DNA of 64,000 nucleotides, taken from NCBI RefSeq assembly GCF_904061905.1, contig NZ_CAJFCI010000039.1:1-64000 (forward strand), written 5' to 3'. A program made the position numbers and the translations under genes. Within the stretch, counting starts at the first letter, position 1; every line of letters begins with the position of its first letter. Positions 17,662 to 26,824 of this stretch are shown in pieces. Source of the stretch: Zestomonas carbonaria (GTDB lineage: Bacteria; Pseudomonadota; Gammaproteobacteria; Pseudomonadales; Pseudomonadaceae). Below the pieces are notes generated by a model. The model had not been told where the DNA came from. It made no database searches and worked only from the letters and a program-made list of their open reading frames with translations.

Positions 17662-18633
17662 ATGCGTATCGCCGCCAGCTACGCCCAATTGCTCTACGAC
17701 TACCTGAACAATCGCGGCCTGGCCCCGCAGAGCCTGTTGGGAGAACTGCCACAGGCGTCCGGCGGGTTGCTGCCGATGGCCGACTGGCAGGCCCTGCTGC
17801 AACGCACCGCCGACCGGCTGGCCGAGCCGGCGCTGGGCCTGCGGATTGCCGAAACCATCGGCCCACGGCACTTCGGCGTGGCCGGTTACGCGGCCCTGGC
17901 CTGCCCGAACCTGGGCGAGGCGCTGCTGCGCCTGGAGCGCTACCACTCCCTGATCTACGACGCCAACCCGGCGCGGCTCAGCCAGCGCGACGGCAGCCTG
18001 CAGATCGAATGGGGCGTGGAACAGGGACGTCCTGGCCAGTTGGTCGACGAAGTCGCCCTCGCCGCCCTGGTGCAGTTGGCGCGCAACCTCACCGGCCAAT
18101 CGTTGCGGGTACGGGGGCTGGACTTCGTCAACCCGCCGCCGCCCGACATCCGTCCCTACGAGTCATTCTTCGGTGGCCCGGTGCGCTTCGCCCAGAGCGC
18201 CACGCGCCTGCGCGTGCCCAGCGAATACCTGGCCCTGCCGATGCGCCAGACCGATCCGGCGCTGCTGGCCCTGCTCGACCAGCAAGCCGAGGGTTACCTG
18301 CACCACCGCCAGCGAGGCAGCCTGGTCGAGCAGTGCCAGCAGGCGCTGATTCCCCTGCTGCGCGAAGGACGGGGCCAGCTCGAAGCCCTGGCCGAGCGCC
18401 TGCACAGGAGCCCACGTACCTTGCAGCGGCACCTGGCCGAAACCGGCCTGAGCTTCCAGCAGGTACTCGACGATACCCGCCGCCAATTGGCCGAAGGCTA
18501 CCTGTGCGACACCCACCTGCCGCTGGGCGAGATCGCCGCCCTGCTCGGCTATTCCGAGCAGAGTGCCTTCAGTCGCGCCTTCCGCCACTGGCACGGCATC
18601 AGTCCGTTGCAATGGCGAAAGGAGCGGTTCTGA
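17662..18633 (+). CDS. AraC family regulator with arabinose-binding-like N-terminal domain
   Basis: 323 residues. The N-terminal two thirds match the Arabinose_bd domain of the OruR/MmsR-like regulators (RIAASYAQLLYDYLNNRGL and the FGVAGYAALACPNLGEAL region). The C-terminal AraC helix-turn-helix pair covers about residues 235-320, with LHRSPRTLQRHLAETGLSF and the second helix set LGEIAALLGYSEQSAFSRAF. Effectors of this group are often fatty acids or alcohols, which fits the divergent fatty acid hydroxylase. Only three bases separate its stop from that of the convergent amn gene. Confidence 0.88.
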   Translation: MRIAASYAQLLYDYLNNRGLAPQSLLGELPQASGGLLPMADWQALLQRTADRLAEPALGLRIAETIGPRHFGVAGYAALACPNLGEALLRLERYHSLIYDANPARLSQRDGSLQIEWGVEQGRPGQLVDEVALAALVQLARNLTGQSLRVRGLDFVNPPPPDIRPYESFFGGPVRFAQSATRLRVPSEYLALPMRQTDPALLALLDQQAEGYLHHRQRGSLVEQCQQALIPLLREGRGQLEALAERLHRSPRTLQRHLAETGLSFQQVLDDTRRQLAEGYLCDTHLPLGEIAALLGYSEQSAFSRAFRHWHGISPLQWRKERF

Positions 18634-18636
18634 GGC

Positions 18637-20112
18637 TCAGCGGAACGGTGGCTCGTCGAAGCTGCGCAGCTTGCGCGAGTGCAGCGAGTCGAGCTGGCTG
18701 CGCAGGAGATCGAGGGCGGCAATGCCGATGTGCAGGTGCTGGGTCACCGCCCGCTCGTAGAACGCGCCGGCCGCGCCGGGCAGCTTGATCTCGCTGTGCA
18801 GCGGCTTGTCCGAGACGCACAGCAGCGTGCCGTAGGGCACCCGCAGGCGATAGCCCTGGGCGGCAATGGTGCCGCTCTCCATGTCCACCGCCACCGCGCG
18901 GGAAAGGTTGATCAGCGGCCGCTCCTGGGCCCAGCGCAGTTCCCAGTTGCGGTCGTCGTAGGTCAGCACGGTGCCGGTGCGCAGGCGCCGCTTGAGCGCC
19001 TCGCCGCGCTCGCCGGTGACCTGCGCGGCGGCCTCCTGCAACGCCTGCTGAACCTCGGCCAGCGCCGGCAGCGGGATGTGCGGCGGCAACACGCGGTCGA
19101 GGATGCCGTCGCGGCGCATGTAGGCGTGGGCCAGCACGTAGTCGCCGATGGTCTGCGACTGCCGCAGGCCGCCGCAGTGGCCGATCATCAGCCAGCAGTG
19201 CGGGCGCAGCACGGCCAGGTGGTCGGTGATGTTCTTGGCGTTGGACGGGCCGACGCCGATGTTGATCAGGGTGACGCCATGGCCGTCGGCGGTGATCAGG
19301 TGGTAGGCCGGCATCTGGTAGCGGTGCCAGACCACCGCGTCGGCCACCGCCTGGGCGTCCTCCTCGGAGGTGCCGCGCTCGATGATCACGTTGCCGGGCA
19401 GCACCATGCGCACGAAGCGCGGGTCGTCGCGCAACTGGGCCAGGCCGTGGCGGATGAACTGGTCGACGTAGCGGTGGTAGTTGGTCAGCAGGATCCACGG
19501 CTGCACGTGGCGCCAGTCGCTGCCGGTGTAGTGCTGGAGGCGCTTGAGGGAGAAATCCACCCGCGCTGCGTCGAACAGCGCCAGCGGCATCGGGTCGACG
19601 TTCTCCCAGTCGTGCAGGCCGTCGGGCACCGAGTCGGTGGCGGCGGACAGGTCGGTGCTGGGGAACACCCTGGCCAGTTCGGCGGCGGTCACCCCGGAAC
19701 CGGCCAGTTCGTCGCCCTGCTCGACCACGTAGGGATAAGGGATGTTCTGGTGGCTGAGGCCGACCTCGACAGTGACCGTGAAGTCCTCCATCAGCGGCCG
19801 CAACTGGTCGAGCAGGTAGCCACGGAACGCTTCCGGATGGGTGATGGTGACGGCATAGCCGCCCGGCACCTGGACCTTGGCATAGGCGCGGGTACTGCTC
19901 GGCACCTCGCCCTGGCAGTGGTAGGTCAGGCGCAGTTCGGGATAGCGGAACATCGCGCGCTCGGCCGCGCTGGGCTGGGTGCGCTCCTTGAGATAGCGCT
20001 TGAGCGCACCGCTCAGCGCCTCGGTGGCGCGCTTGTGCAGCAGGGTAAGACGGTCGACCGCCTCCTCGGCGGTGGCGGCGACCATGAATTCGGTGGAAGC
20101 GATGACAGTCAC
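18637..20112 (-). CDS. amn: AMP nucleosidase
   Basis: About 491 residues from a GTG at 20112. The GTG is preferred because AAGGA lies eight bases upstream, whereas the TTG two codons earlier would be too close to it. The enzyme splits AMP into adenine and ribose 5-phosphate. The C-terminal half is a nucleoside phosphorylase fold with TLINIGVGPSNAKNITDHLAVLRPHCWLMIGHCGG and DMESGTIAAQGYRLRVPYGTLLCVSDKP; the N terminus is the family's regulatory AMP_N domain. Together with the adenine deaminase at 74-1024 it could supply an AMP to hypoxanthine route in this genome. Stop-to-stop distance to the AraC gene is three bases. Confidence 0.93.
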   Translation of the reverse strand: MTVIASTEFMVAATAEEAVDRLTLLHKRATEALSGALKRYLKERTQPSAAERAMFRYPELRLTYHCQGEVPSSTRAYAKVQVPGGYAVTITHPEAFRGYLLDQLRPLMEDFTVTVEVGLSHQNIPYPYVVEQGDELAGSGVTAAELARVFPSTDLSAATDSVPDGLHDWENVDPMPLALFDAARVDFSLKRLQHYTGSDWRHVQPWILLTNYHRYVDQFIRHGLAQLRDDPRFVRMVLPGNVIIERGTSEEDAQAVADAVVWHRYQMPAYHLITADGHGVTLINIGVGPSNAKNITDHLAVLRPHCWLMIGHCGGLRQSQTIGDYVLAHAYMRRDGILDRVLPPHIPLPALAEVQQALQEAAAQVTGERGEALKRRLRTGTVLTYDDRNWELRWAQERPLINLSRAVAVDMESGTIAAQGYRLRVPYGTLLCVSDKPLHSEIKLPGAAGAFYERAVTQHLHIGIAALDLLRSQLDSLHSRKLRSFDEPPFR

Positions 20113-20222
20113 GGGCAACGTCCTTGCGGGAAATACGCGCCTATCTTGCGCCCGCTCGACCGCTGCCCGCCAGCCGCACGTCCGTTCACGATCCTGGGGG
20201 TCGGGGGTTGTTATCGGCTCCG

Positions 20223-20291
20223 GCCCTCACCCCCGGCCCCTCTCCCGGAGGGAGAGGGGAGACAAGCGGCATAGCCCGGATGAAATCCGGG
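20223..20291. repeat. Family C and family H palindromes
   Basis: A CCTCTCCC GGA GGGAGAGG type hairpin (about 20239-20258) is followed by TAGCCCGGATGAAATCCGGG at 20272-20291. The second element recurs at 45048-45072. They lie between the acyl-CoA dehydrogenase stop and the amn start. Confidence 0.7.
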
Positions 20292-20297
20292 AAGAGC

Positions 20298-21950
20298 TCA
20301 GACCAGATGCGGCGTCGAGCGCGCCACCAGGGCCTCGACATCCACGCCGCGCGGCAGGGTGCCGTAGACGCGGCCGTGGCCGCCCAGGCGGCTGGCGATG
20401 AAGGCGTCGCTGACGGAGCTGTTGCCGGCCTCCAGCAGCAGCTTGGCCTGCAGCGCCACGGCGACGTCCTCGGTGAGCTGGCGGGCACGGTACTGGATGT
20501 CGGCGGTGTCGGCGAAGCCGGCCTTGAGGTTGCCGATGAAAGCGGCCAGGCGCGCGTCGCCGTGACCGTCGCCCAGTTCGGCGAACAGTGCGTCGAGCAC
20601 GCCGGGCTCCTTGGACAGCGCGCGCAGCACGTCCAGGCACTGCACGTTGCCCGAGCCTTCCCAGGTGGAGTTGACCGGCGCCTCGCGGTACAGGCGCGGG
20701 AGGATGGTCTCCTCGACGTAGCCGGCGCCGCCCAGGCACTCGGCGGCCTCGTTGACCATCGCCGGCGCGCGCTTGCAGATCCAGTACTTGCCGATCGCGG
20801 TGACCAGGCGGGAGAACTTCTCCTCCTGCTCGTCGTGCGGGTTGTCCAGCGCCTTGCCCATGCGCATGGTCAGCGCCAGAGCCGCTTCGCTTTCCAGCGC
20901 CAGGTCGGCCAGCACGTTCTGCATCAGCGGCTGCTCGGCGAGCACCCGGCCGCCGACCTTGCGGTGCGCGCAATGGTGCGCGGCCTGGGTCAGCGCCTGG
21001 CGCATCAGCGCGCTGGAGCCGACCATGCAGTCGAAGCGGGTCAGCGCGACCATCTCGATGATGGTCGGCACGCCACGGCCTTCCTCGCCGACCATCCAGG
21101 CCAGCGCGCCGCGGAACTCCACCTCGCTGGAGGCGTTCGACCAGTTGCCCAGCTTGTTCTTCAGGCGCTGCACGTAGAACTGGTTGCGCGTGCCGTCCGG
21201 GCGGTGCCGCGGCAGCAGGAAGCAGGTCAGGCCCTTGTCGGTATAGGCCAGGGTGAGGAAGGCGTCGCACATCGGCGCCGAGCAGAACCACTTGTGGCCG
21301 ACCAGCTCGTAGGCCTGGCCCGGTCCCGGAATGCCCACCGGGTGCGCCTTGGTGGTGTTGGCGCGGACGTCGGTGCCGCCCTGCTTCTCGGTCATCGCCA
21401 TGCCGATGGTGACCCCGGCCTTCTGGTTCATCGGCACGTTGCGCGGGTCGTATTCGGTGGCGAGGATCTTCGGCAGCCAGGCTTCGGCGAGGTCCGGCTG
21501 CAGCTTGAGCGCGGGCACGCTGGCGTAGGTCATGGTCAGCGGGCAGCCGGTGCCGGCCTCGGCCTGGCTGTGCAGGTAGCTCATCGCCGCGCGGGCCACC
21601 TGGGCGCCGGCGCGCGGATCGGTCCAGGGCATGGACGGGATGCCGTGCTCGATCGCCGTGCGCATCAGCTCGTGGTAGGCCGGGTGGAATTCCACCAGGT
21701 CGATGCGATGGCCGTAGCGGTCATGGCTCTTGAACACCGGCTTGTTCTCGTTGGCAAGGAAGCCGGCGGCCATCAGCGGCCCGCCGGCCAGCGCGCCGTA
21801 GGCTTCGATGCGCGACTCGGCCCAGCCACCGCCGAAACGGCGGGTCCATTCCTGCAACGGCAGGTCGACGCGATAGAGGTTGGCGCCATCCAGCGGCGGC
21901 ACCTGGTTGAAGACTTCGTGGGTTTCCGCGTATTCGTGGCTCAGGCTCAT
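20298..21950 (-). CDS. Acyl-CoA dehydrogenase, AidB-like
   Basis: 550 residues, the AidB/isovaleryl-CoA dehydrogenase-like length rather than the usual 380-400. Signature segments are MAMTEKQGGTDVRANTT with the flavin-contacting G-G-T-D, MPGP-like spacing replaced by IPGPGQAYELVGHKWFCSAPMCDAF, and ECLGGAGYVEETILPRLYREAPVNSTWEGSGNVQ near residue 400. AidB proteins bind FAD and DNA and protect against alkylation; here fatty acid or branched-chain acyl-CoA oxidation is also possible. Its ATG overlaps the TetR stop (ATGA), so it is coexpressed with that repressor. Confidence 0.9.
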   Translation of the reverse strand: MSLSHEYAETHEVFNQVPPLDGANLYRVDLPLQEWTRRFGGGWAESRIEAYGALAGGPLMAAGFLANENKPVFKSHDRYGHRIDLVEFHPAYHELMRTAIEHGIPSMPWTDPRAGAQVARAAMSYLHSQAEAGTGCPLTMTYASVPALKLQPDLAEAWLPKILATEYDPRNVPMNQKAGVTIGMAMTEKQGGTDVRANTTKAHPVGIPGPGQAYELVGHKWFCSAPMCDAFLTLAYTDKGLTCFLLPRHRPDGTRNQFYVQRLKNKLGNWSNASSEVEFRGALAWMVGEEGRGVPTIIEMVALTRFDCMVGSSALMRQALTQAAHHCAHRKVGGRVLAEQPLMQNVLADLALESEAALALTMRMGKALDNPHDEQEEKFSRLVTAIGKYWICKRAPAMVNEAAECLGGAGYVEETILPRLYREAPVNSTWEGSGNVQCLDVLRALSKEPGVLDALFAELGDGHGDARLAAFIGNLKAGFADTADIQYRARQLTEDVAVALQAKLLLEAGNSSVSDAFIASRLGGHGRVYGTLPRGVDVEALVARSTPHLV

Positions 21951-22600
21951 TGTTGTTTCTCCTCGGCGGGCAGGCTGGCGCCGACGGCGCGCAGGCAGAA
22001 AGTGACCAGGGTACGGCTGACTTCGGGCAGATCCGGGCCGGACCGCCCCTGTTCGCGCGCCGCGCGGGCGGGCGGCGAGAGCGGACCGACCAGGGCTTCG
22101 GCAATGGCGCCGACCAGGCAGGCGGCGCCCAGGGCGACCTGTTCGAGCTGGAAGACACCGGCGCGCACGCCCTCCTCCAGCAATTCGACGAACAGTTCGG
22201 CATAGGCTTCGCGGTAGAGCAGGCGCTGTTCGTCGACTTCCGGATCGACCGGCTCGGCGATCAGCGCGAAGGCCAGCCGGCGGCTGTGCCAGGCACGCGC
22301 GGCGAAACGCTCCAGGCCAGCGGCCAGACGCGCATCGGGCCGGCCGGGGGTGCGCAGCACGGCAGCCAGGGCGTCGACTTCGTGCTGGCTGGCACGGGCG
22401 AAGACTTCCGCCGCCAGCTCGCCCTTGCCACGGAAGTGGCGGTACAGGCTGCCGGTGGCGATCCCCGCGTCCTCGGCCAGCGCCTGCATGGTCAGCGCGG
22501 CGAAACCACCCTCGGCGACCCGCGCCAGGGCGCAGTCGAGAATGCGCTGGCGCAGTTCCAGGTCACGGTCCTGGCGGGCGGCGGTAGTGCGATAGGCCAT
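21947..22600 (-). CDS. TetR family transcriptional repressor
   Basis: 217 residues. The N-terminal helix-turn-helix is LRQRILDCALARVAEGGFAALTMQALAEDAGIATGSLYRHFRGKGELAAEVF, about residues 16-67; the rest is an all-helical ligand domain. It forms a two-gene unit with the AidB-like acyl-CoA dehydrogenase, overlapping by four bases. Two TGAATC-N2-GATTCA operators begin four bases before its own start, strongly suggesting autoregulation of the pair. A lipid or acyl-CoA ligand is likely by analogy with FadR/PsrA-type TetR proteins, but not shown. Confidence 0.92.
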   Translation of the reverse strand: MAYRTTAARQDRDLELRQRILDCALARVAEGGFAALTMQALAEDAGIATGSLYRHFRGKGELAAEVFARASQHEVDALAAVLRTPGRPDARLAAGLERFAARAWHSRRLAFALIAEPVDPEVDEQRLLYREAYAELFVELLEEGVRAGVFQLEQVALGAACLVGAIAEALVGPLSPPARAAREQGRSGPDLPEVSRTLVTFCLRAVGASLPAEEKQQ

Positions 22601-22603
22601 GAA

Positions 22604-22643
22604 ATGAATCCCGATTCATTTTTTAACAGTGAATCAGGATTCA
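22604..22643. promoter_or_regulatory. Pair of TetR-type operators
   Basis: Two inverted repeats: ATGAATC CC GATTCAT at 22604-22619 and TGAATC AG GATTCA at 22630-22643, centred 25 bases apart. The spacing is about two and a half helical turns. The first ends four bases before the TetR ATG. They are the probable self-operator of the TetR/acyl-CoA dehydrogenase unit. Confidence 0.85.
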
Positions 22644-22880
22644 GACCTTGCGGAAAGGGGGATTTCGGTCAAAAGCGGGTGCGGATGGGCCGAGCTCGTT
22701 GGCCGGCCCGCGCCGGATAGCCCGTGGTCAAGGCTCGGGAATACTGGCGGCCGGATCGCGACGGCCGAAGCACGGCAGCAAGGCCGGCAGCGGCCGCGGC
22801 AATCGGCATAGGCGCCGCAGGGGCACGAGGCTCGGGCCCGTCCGGTCATCTCCGCGGGCCCGTGCCTGGTGCTTGCGGGG

Positions 22881-23858
22881 TTACCGCGCGAGGGCCGGGT
22901 TCTGCTCGATCGCACAGGCGCGCAGGCGTTCGGCCGCGTCCTGGTGGCCGGCCTTGGTCCAGGCTTCGGCCACGGCGTACTGCGCGAGCGGATCACCCAG
23001 CGAGGCGGCGCGCATGCGCAATGCCAGGGTCAGCGCCTGCGGGTCCATGCTGGCGCCGTCGTACTGGCCAGCGGCAGCCAGCAGGTCGGCCAACTTGTTG
23101 TAGCCGGCCGGGACGCGCTTGTGCAGCAGCCAGCCGACGATCACCTGCGCCGACTCCCAGTCCTCGTCGGCCATCATGGTGCCGAACAAGCCGGCACCGG
23201 CACGCCAGTTGCCGTCGCGCGCCGCCTGCGCGTAGGTGGCGACGGCATCGGCGTCGCCCTCGTTCAGTTTCGCGTACGGCAGGCTCTGTTGCGACGGCGC
23301 CGCCGCCAACTCCGCCGGCAGGCGGACGCACGGGAAAGTGTCCGGCGCCCACGGCCGTTCCGCCGGCCCCGGACCAGCCCGCACATCGGCGATGGCCTGC
23401 TCCAGCAGGTTCGCGACCTTGTCGCTGTGGAGCTCGTCGAAGACCCACGCCACGCGAGTGTTCCGGATCTGTCGGCGGGCTTCAGACCGGCTGTGCAATG
23501 TCTCCCGCTGTTCGTGCTGGAAGGCACTTTCCTCGCGCGGTCCGACGGTCGCGCAATCCTTGAACGACGCCGCCGGCAACTGCCAGCAGCGCGGCGGCAC
23601 GTGTACAGGGAAACGGCCCCACAGCAGTTCCAGCACGTACTCGTCATGGCCATCCCGCCGCTCCACGGCGATTCGGGCGGCATCGTCCGCCAGCGCTTTG
23701 CGGACGACTTCGCCATCCGGCAGCGTCCATTGATAGGGTTCACTCGCCAGGCGCGCTTCCAGTTGCAGGTAGGGCTCGTCCGCCGCCATCGCCGGCCCGG
23801 CCAGCAACAGCCATCCCCATCCCCGCAGGCGCGGCCGGTCTTGTGGCTTCCTTGTCAT
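22881..23858 (-). CDS. Secreted or periplasmic Sel1/TPR-like protein of unknown function
   Basis: 325 residues with a signal peptide (MTRKPQDRPRLRGWGWLLLAGPAMA) whose start is fixed by AAGGAGAG just before the ATG at 23858. The first half has no recognised domain but has cysteines in PPRCWQLPAASFKDC and near FPCVRL, possibly disulfides. The second half is a run of Sel1-like helical repeats: LNEGDADAVATYAQAARDGNW, KLADLLAAAGQYDG and ASLGDPLAQYAVAEAW. PAO1 is not known to me to have a gene here between the TetR and ladS genes, so it may be lineage-specific. Function is unknown; partner binding in the periplasm is the best guess. Confidence 0.7.
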   Translation of the reverse strand: MTRKPQDRPRLRGWGWLLLAGPAMAADEPYLQLEARLASEPYQWTLPDGEVVRKALADDAARIAVERRDGHDEYVLELLWGRFPVHVPPRCWQLPAASFKDCATVGPREESAFQHEQRETLHSRSEARRQIRNTRVAWVFDELHSDKVANLLEQAIADVRAGPGPAERPWAPDTFPCVRLPAELAAAPSQQSLPYAKLNEGDADAVATYAQAARDGNWRAGAGLFGTMMADEDWESAQVIVGWLLHKRVPAGYNKLADLLAAAGQYDGASMDPQALTLALRMRAASLGDPLAQYAVAEAWTKAGHQDAAERLRACAIEQNPALAR

Positions 23859-24256
23859 GTGCCTCTCCTTATGAAAAGACGTCATTCTGCGCGAGATGGC
23901 TTTGCTATGGCCAGGGATCGCCCCACTGTCCAACCGCGTACCCCGGCCTACGCCGGGCCTGCCGCGAATAGGCGCGGGTGGCCATACTCGCGTCCGCCAT
24001 CGATCACCACTCCCACTCCAAGGGGCCAAGAGCGGCCCCGCCCCGTCATCCCCGAGAACGCCGGGAGCCAATGAACAGCGGGGTGTGCCGTGTGCACTGG
24101 AACGTACGGCGCCACCTATTTTTGGTGCGCGCGGCGCACCCTACGCTCCACGTGCAGGCGTGGGGGAATATTGGATTCCCGCGTTCGCGGGAATGACAAA
24201 GGTCTCGGGCGGCATGATCGTTCCCGCGCCGGAGCGTGGGGCCATCGGGGGCACCG
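23859..24256. other. 398-base intergenic region packed with palindromic repeats
   Basis: Between the Sel1-like gene start and the ladS end. It holds a family B element at about 24045-24072, a copy of the family D 21-base arm at 24124-24144 (GGTGCGCGCGGCGCACC...), a perfect family B stem ATTCCCGCG TT CGCGGGAAT at 24175-24194, and a GGAGCGTGGGG / CGCGCTCC segment near the ladS stop. No gene is evident. Confidence 0.65.
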
Positions 24257-26647
24257 CTACGCCCGCGCTCCATCGACCGTCCGGCACAGCAGCCAGTCGT
24301 GCAGCAACTCCCGCAGCGCCTCGAACTTCACCGGCTTGGCCAGGTAGTCGCTCATCCCGGCGGCTAGGCAGCGCTCGCGGTCGCCGCTGTGGCTGTGCGC
24401 GGTGATCGCCAGCACCGGCAGTCGCTCGCAACCGGGCAGGGCGCGCAACGCGCGGCAAGTGGCGAAGCCGTCCATCACCGGCATCTGGCAGTCCAGCAGC
24501 ACCGCGTCCACCGACTCGTGGCGGAGCAGTTCGAGCGCCTCGGCGCCGTTGTCGGCGTAGCGCACCCGGTAGCCGAGCTTGAGCAGCATGCCGCGGGTCA
24601 CCAACTGATTGATGGCGTTGTCCTCGACCACCAGCACGGTGCAGTCCTCCGGCCGGCGCACGGCCGTCCCGCGCGGGCGCTGCACGCTGACTCGCGGGGC
24701 CTGCGGCGGCAGGGCCAGCGGCACGCGCAACTGGAAGCGGCTGCCCTGCCCCGGCCGCGACTCGTGGGACAGGGTGCCGCCGAGCAGGCCGACCAGTTGC
24801 CGGCAGATCGCCAGGCCGATGCCCAGCCCGCCGTACTCGCGGGTCATCGAGCCGTCGAGCTGGTGGAAGCGCTGGTAGAGCCGGTCGTCGGCCGGCGCGG
24901 AGAAGCCGATGCCGCTGTCGATCACCTCGACGCACAGCGGCAACTGGCCCTGGCGCGCCTCGGCCGGACGCACGCGCAGCCGCACCTGCCCGCGCGCGGT
25001 GAACTTGATGGCGTTGTCGAGCAGGTAGCCGAGGCTCTGGCTCAGCTTGGCGCCGTCGCCCTCGAGGGTGTCCGGCAGGCTGTCGGCCAGCTCCAGCTCG
25101 AAGGCCAGCCCCTTGGCCTCGGCGCGCGGCGCGAACTGGCCGCGCAAGCCGTCGAACAGCGCGCGCAGGCTGAATATCTCGCGCCGGGGATAGAGCTTGC
25201 CGGCTTGCAGTTCGGTGAGCACGAGGATGTCGTTGACCATGCGCATCATGTCGCGCGCCGAACTCGCCGCGGTCTTCTGGTACTGATCCTGCTCGGCGTC
25301 CAGCGGCAGGGTCTGCATCAGCTCCAGCGAGCCGATCACCCCGTTCATCGGCGTGCGCAGCTCATGGGTCACGGTGGCCAGGAACTCGTCCTTGAGCCGG
25401 TTGCTGTTGGCCAGTTCCTGGTTCAGCGCCTCCAGCTTGCGGCCGGACTCAAGCAGGATGCGCGCGCGCTCCTCCTTCATGGCGTTGATGCGGTCGGCGA
25501 GCGCCAGCGACAACAGGCCGACCTCGATGGCCGAGCCGATCTGGCTGGCGTACATGGTGAGGAACACGTTGGGCAGGTAGCCGAGCACCATCAGGGTGTT
25601 GACGATGCCACCGAGCAGGAAGGCGCTCCAGGCGATGATGAAGTAGCGCGCCACCCGCATGCCCCTGAGCCAGGCGGAGATCGCGGCGGAGAAGATCACC
25701 ACCGTGAACAGCAGCGCCACCGAGGTCGTCCAGCGCAGCGACAGGTCGTAGCTGGCGGTCAGCGCCAGCACCATGCCCAGCGCGCCGAGGGCCATCATGA
25801 TGCGCAGGCCACGGTCGATCCACGGGCTGTGCTCGGCGGTGTGCAGGAAGCTGCGTGCGAACTGGCTGCCGAACAGCGCCGCCGAACCGATCAGGAAAGG
25901 CGTCGCGGCATTGGCCCACCAGGGATTGTTCGGCCAGAAGTACTCGATGCCGGCGCCGTTCACCGAGACCTGGTAGAGGCCGAACGAGGCGATATAGAGG
26001 ATGTAGTAGAGGTAGCTGGTGTCGCGCACGCTGAGGTAGATGAACAGGTTGTAGATCAGCATCACCAGCAGCACGCCATAGATGATGCCGAGCACATAGA
26101 TACGCGACGGCTGCGCCTCCAGGTAGGCGGTCGGCGACCACAGGCTCAGCGGCGCCTGGACCGAGCCCTGACTCTGCAGGCGCAGATAGACGCGCATCGG
26201 CTGGTCGGGCTGCAACTCCAGCTCGAACAGGTAGTTGTTCTGGCGGATCTCCCGGCTGGCGAACGGCAGCGCATCGCCGGTGCGCCGGGCCAGGTGGAAG
26301 CCGCCCTGGCCGTCGGGCAGGTAGAGGTCGACATGGTCGAGCGGCGGGTAGGCCAGCTCCAGCAGCCAGGCCTGCTGGCCGCGCGACTGCTGCGGCCGGA
26401 ACCTGAGGTCTAGGCGCAGCCAGAACACCGAGCGCGAATAGCCGGCATTCAGCACGTCGCGGTCGAGACGGCGAAAGCTGCCCTGCAGGGCCGGGGACAG
26501 GATCTCTTCGATGGTCGCCTCGCCACGCACGTCCTCGAAGACGTCCAGGTGCCGGCCAAGCGACAGGTGACGGGTGTGTTCGTCGAATTCGACAGCGCCG
26601 GCCAGGCTCGCCAGCAGAGACAGGAGTAGAAACAAGCCGTAGCGCAT
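24257..26647 (-). CDS. ladS: Hybrid sensor kinase LadS
   Basis: 796 residues from the ATG at 26647, which begins a signal peptide (MRYGLFLLLSLLASLAGA); P. aeruginosa LadS is about 795. Order of parts: signal; 7TMR-DISMED2 periplasmic sensor (about 25-170); seven-helix 7TM-DISM membrane region (about 180-390); HisKA dimer domain with phospho-His in TVTHELRTPMNGVIGS; ATPase domain with N box LLDNAIKFT and G boxes DSGIGFS and YGGLGIGLAI; and a receiver with the Asp in DAVLLDCQMPVMDG. In P. aeruginosa LadS feeds the GacS/GacA/Rsm switch towards biofilm and away from acute virulence. The thiD gene diverges from it. Confidence 0.93.
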   Translation of the reverse strand: MRYGLFLLLSLLASLAGAVEFDEHTRHLSLGRHLDVFEDVRGEATIEEILSPALQGSFRRLDRDVLNAGYSRSVFWLRLDLRFRPQQSRGQQAWLLELAYPPLDHVDLYLPDGQGGFHLARRTGDALPFASREIRQNNYLFELELQPDQPMRVYLRLQSQGSVQAPLSLWSPTAYLEAQPSRIYVLGIIYGVLLVMLIYNLFIYLSVRDTSYLYYILYIASFGLYQVSVNGAGIEYFWPNNPWWANAATPFLIGSAALFGSQFARSFLHTAEHSPWIDRGLRIMMALGALGMVLALTASYDLSLRWTTSVALLFTVVIFSAAISAWLRGMRVARYFIIAWSAFLLGGIVNTLMVLGYLPNVFLTMYASQIGSAIEVGLLSLALADRINAMKEERARILLESGRKLEALNQELANSNRLKDEFLATVTHELRTPMNGVIGSLELMQTLPLDAEQDQYQKTAASSARDMMRMVNDILVLTELQAGKLYPRREIFSLRALFDGLRGQFAPRAEAKGLAFELELADSLPDTLEGDGAKLSQSLGYLLDNAIKFTARGQVRLRVRPAEARQGQLPLCVEVIDSGIGFSAPADDRLYQRFHQLDGSMTREYGGLGIGLAICRQLVGLLGGTLSHESRPGQGSRFQLRVPLALPPQAPRVSVQRPRGTAVRRPEDCTVLVVEDNAINQLVTRGMLLKLGYRVRYADNGAEALELLRHESVDAVLLDCQMPVMDGFATCRALRALPGCERLPVLAITAHSHSGDRERCLAAGMSDYLAKPVKFEALRELLHDWLLCRTVDGARA

Positions 26648-26824
26648 CGTGCCCCGCAGAGCCCCGTCGGACCACACCAGAGAGCCCCCACTCTCGTTAT
26701 CGGCAAGGCCGCGCAAGGCGTTTGTTGGAAGACGCGAACTCTAGCATAGCAACCGCCCGGCGGAGAGCTGACCCGGCAGTCGAAATCGTCGCGCGAAAGC
26801 GGAAAAATGCTAAGCTCGCGCACC

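Noticed and set aside
26648..26824. TPP riboswitch upstream of thiD
   Set aside because: I looked for the conserved CTGAGA and related core segments and did not find them. The region is a short divergent promoter gap.
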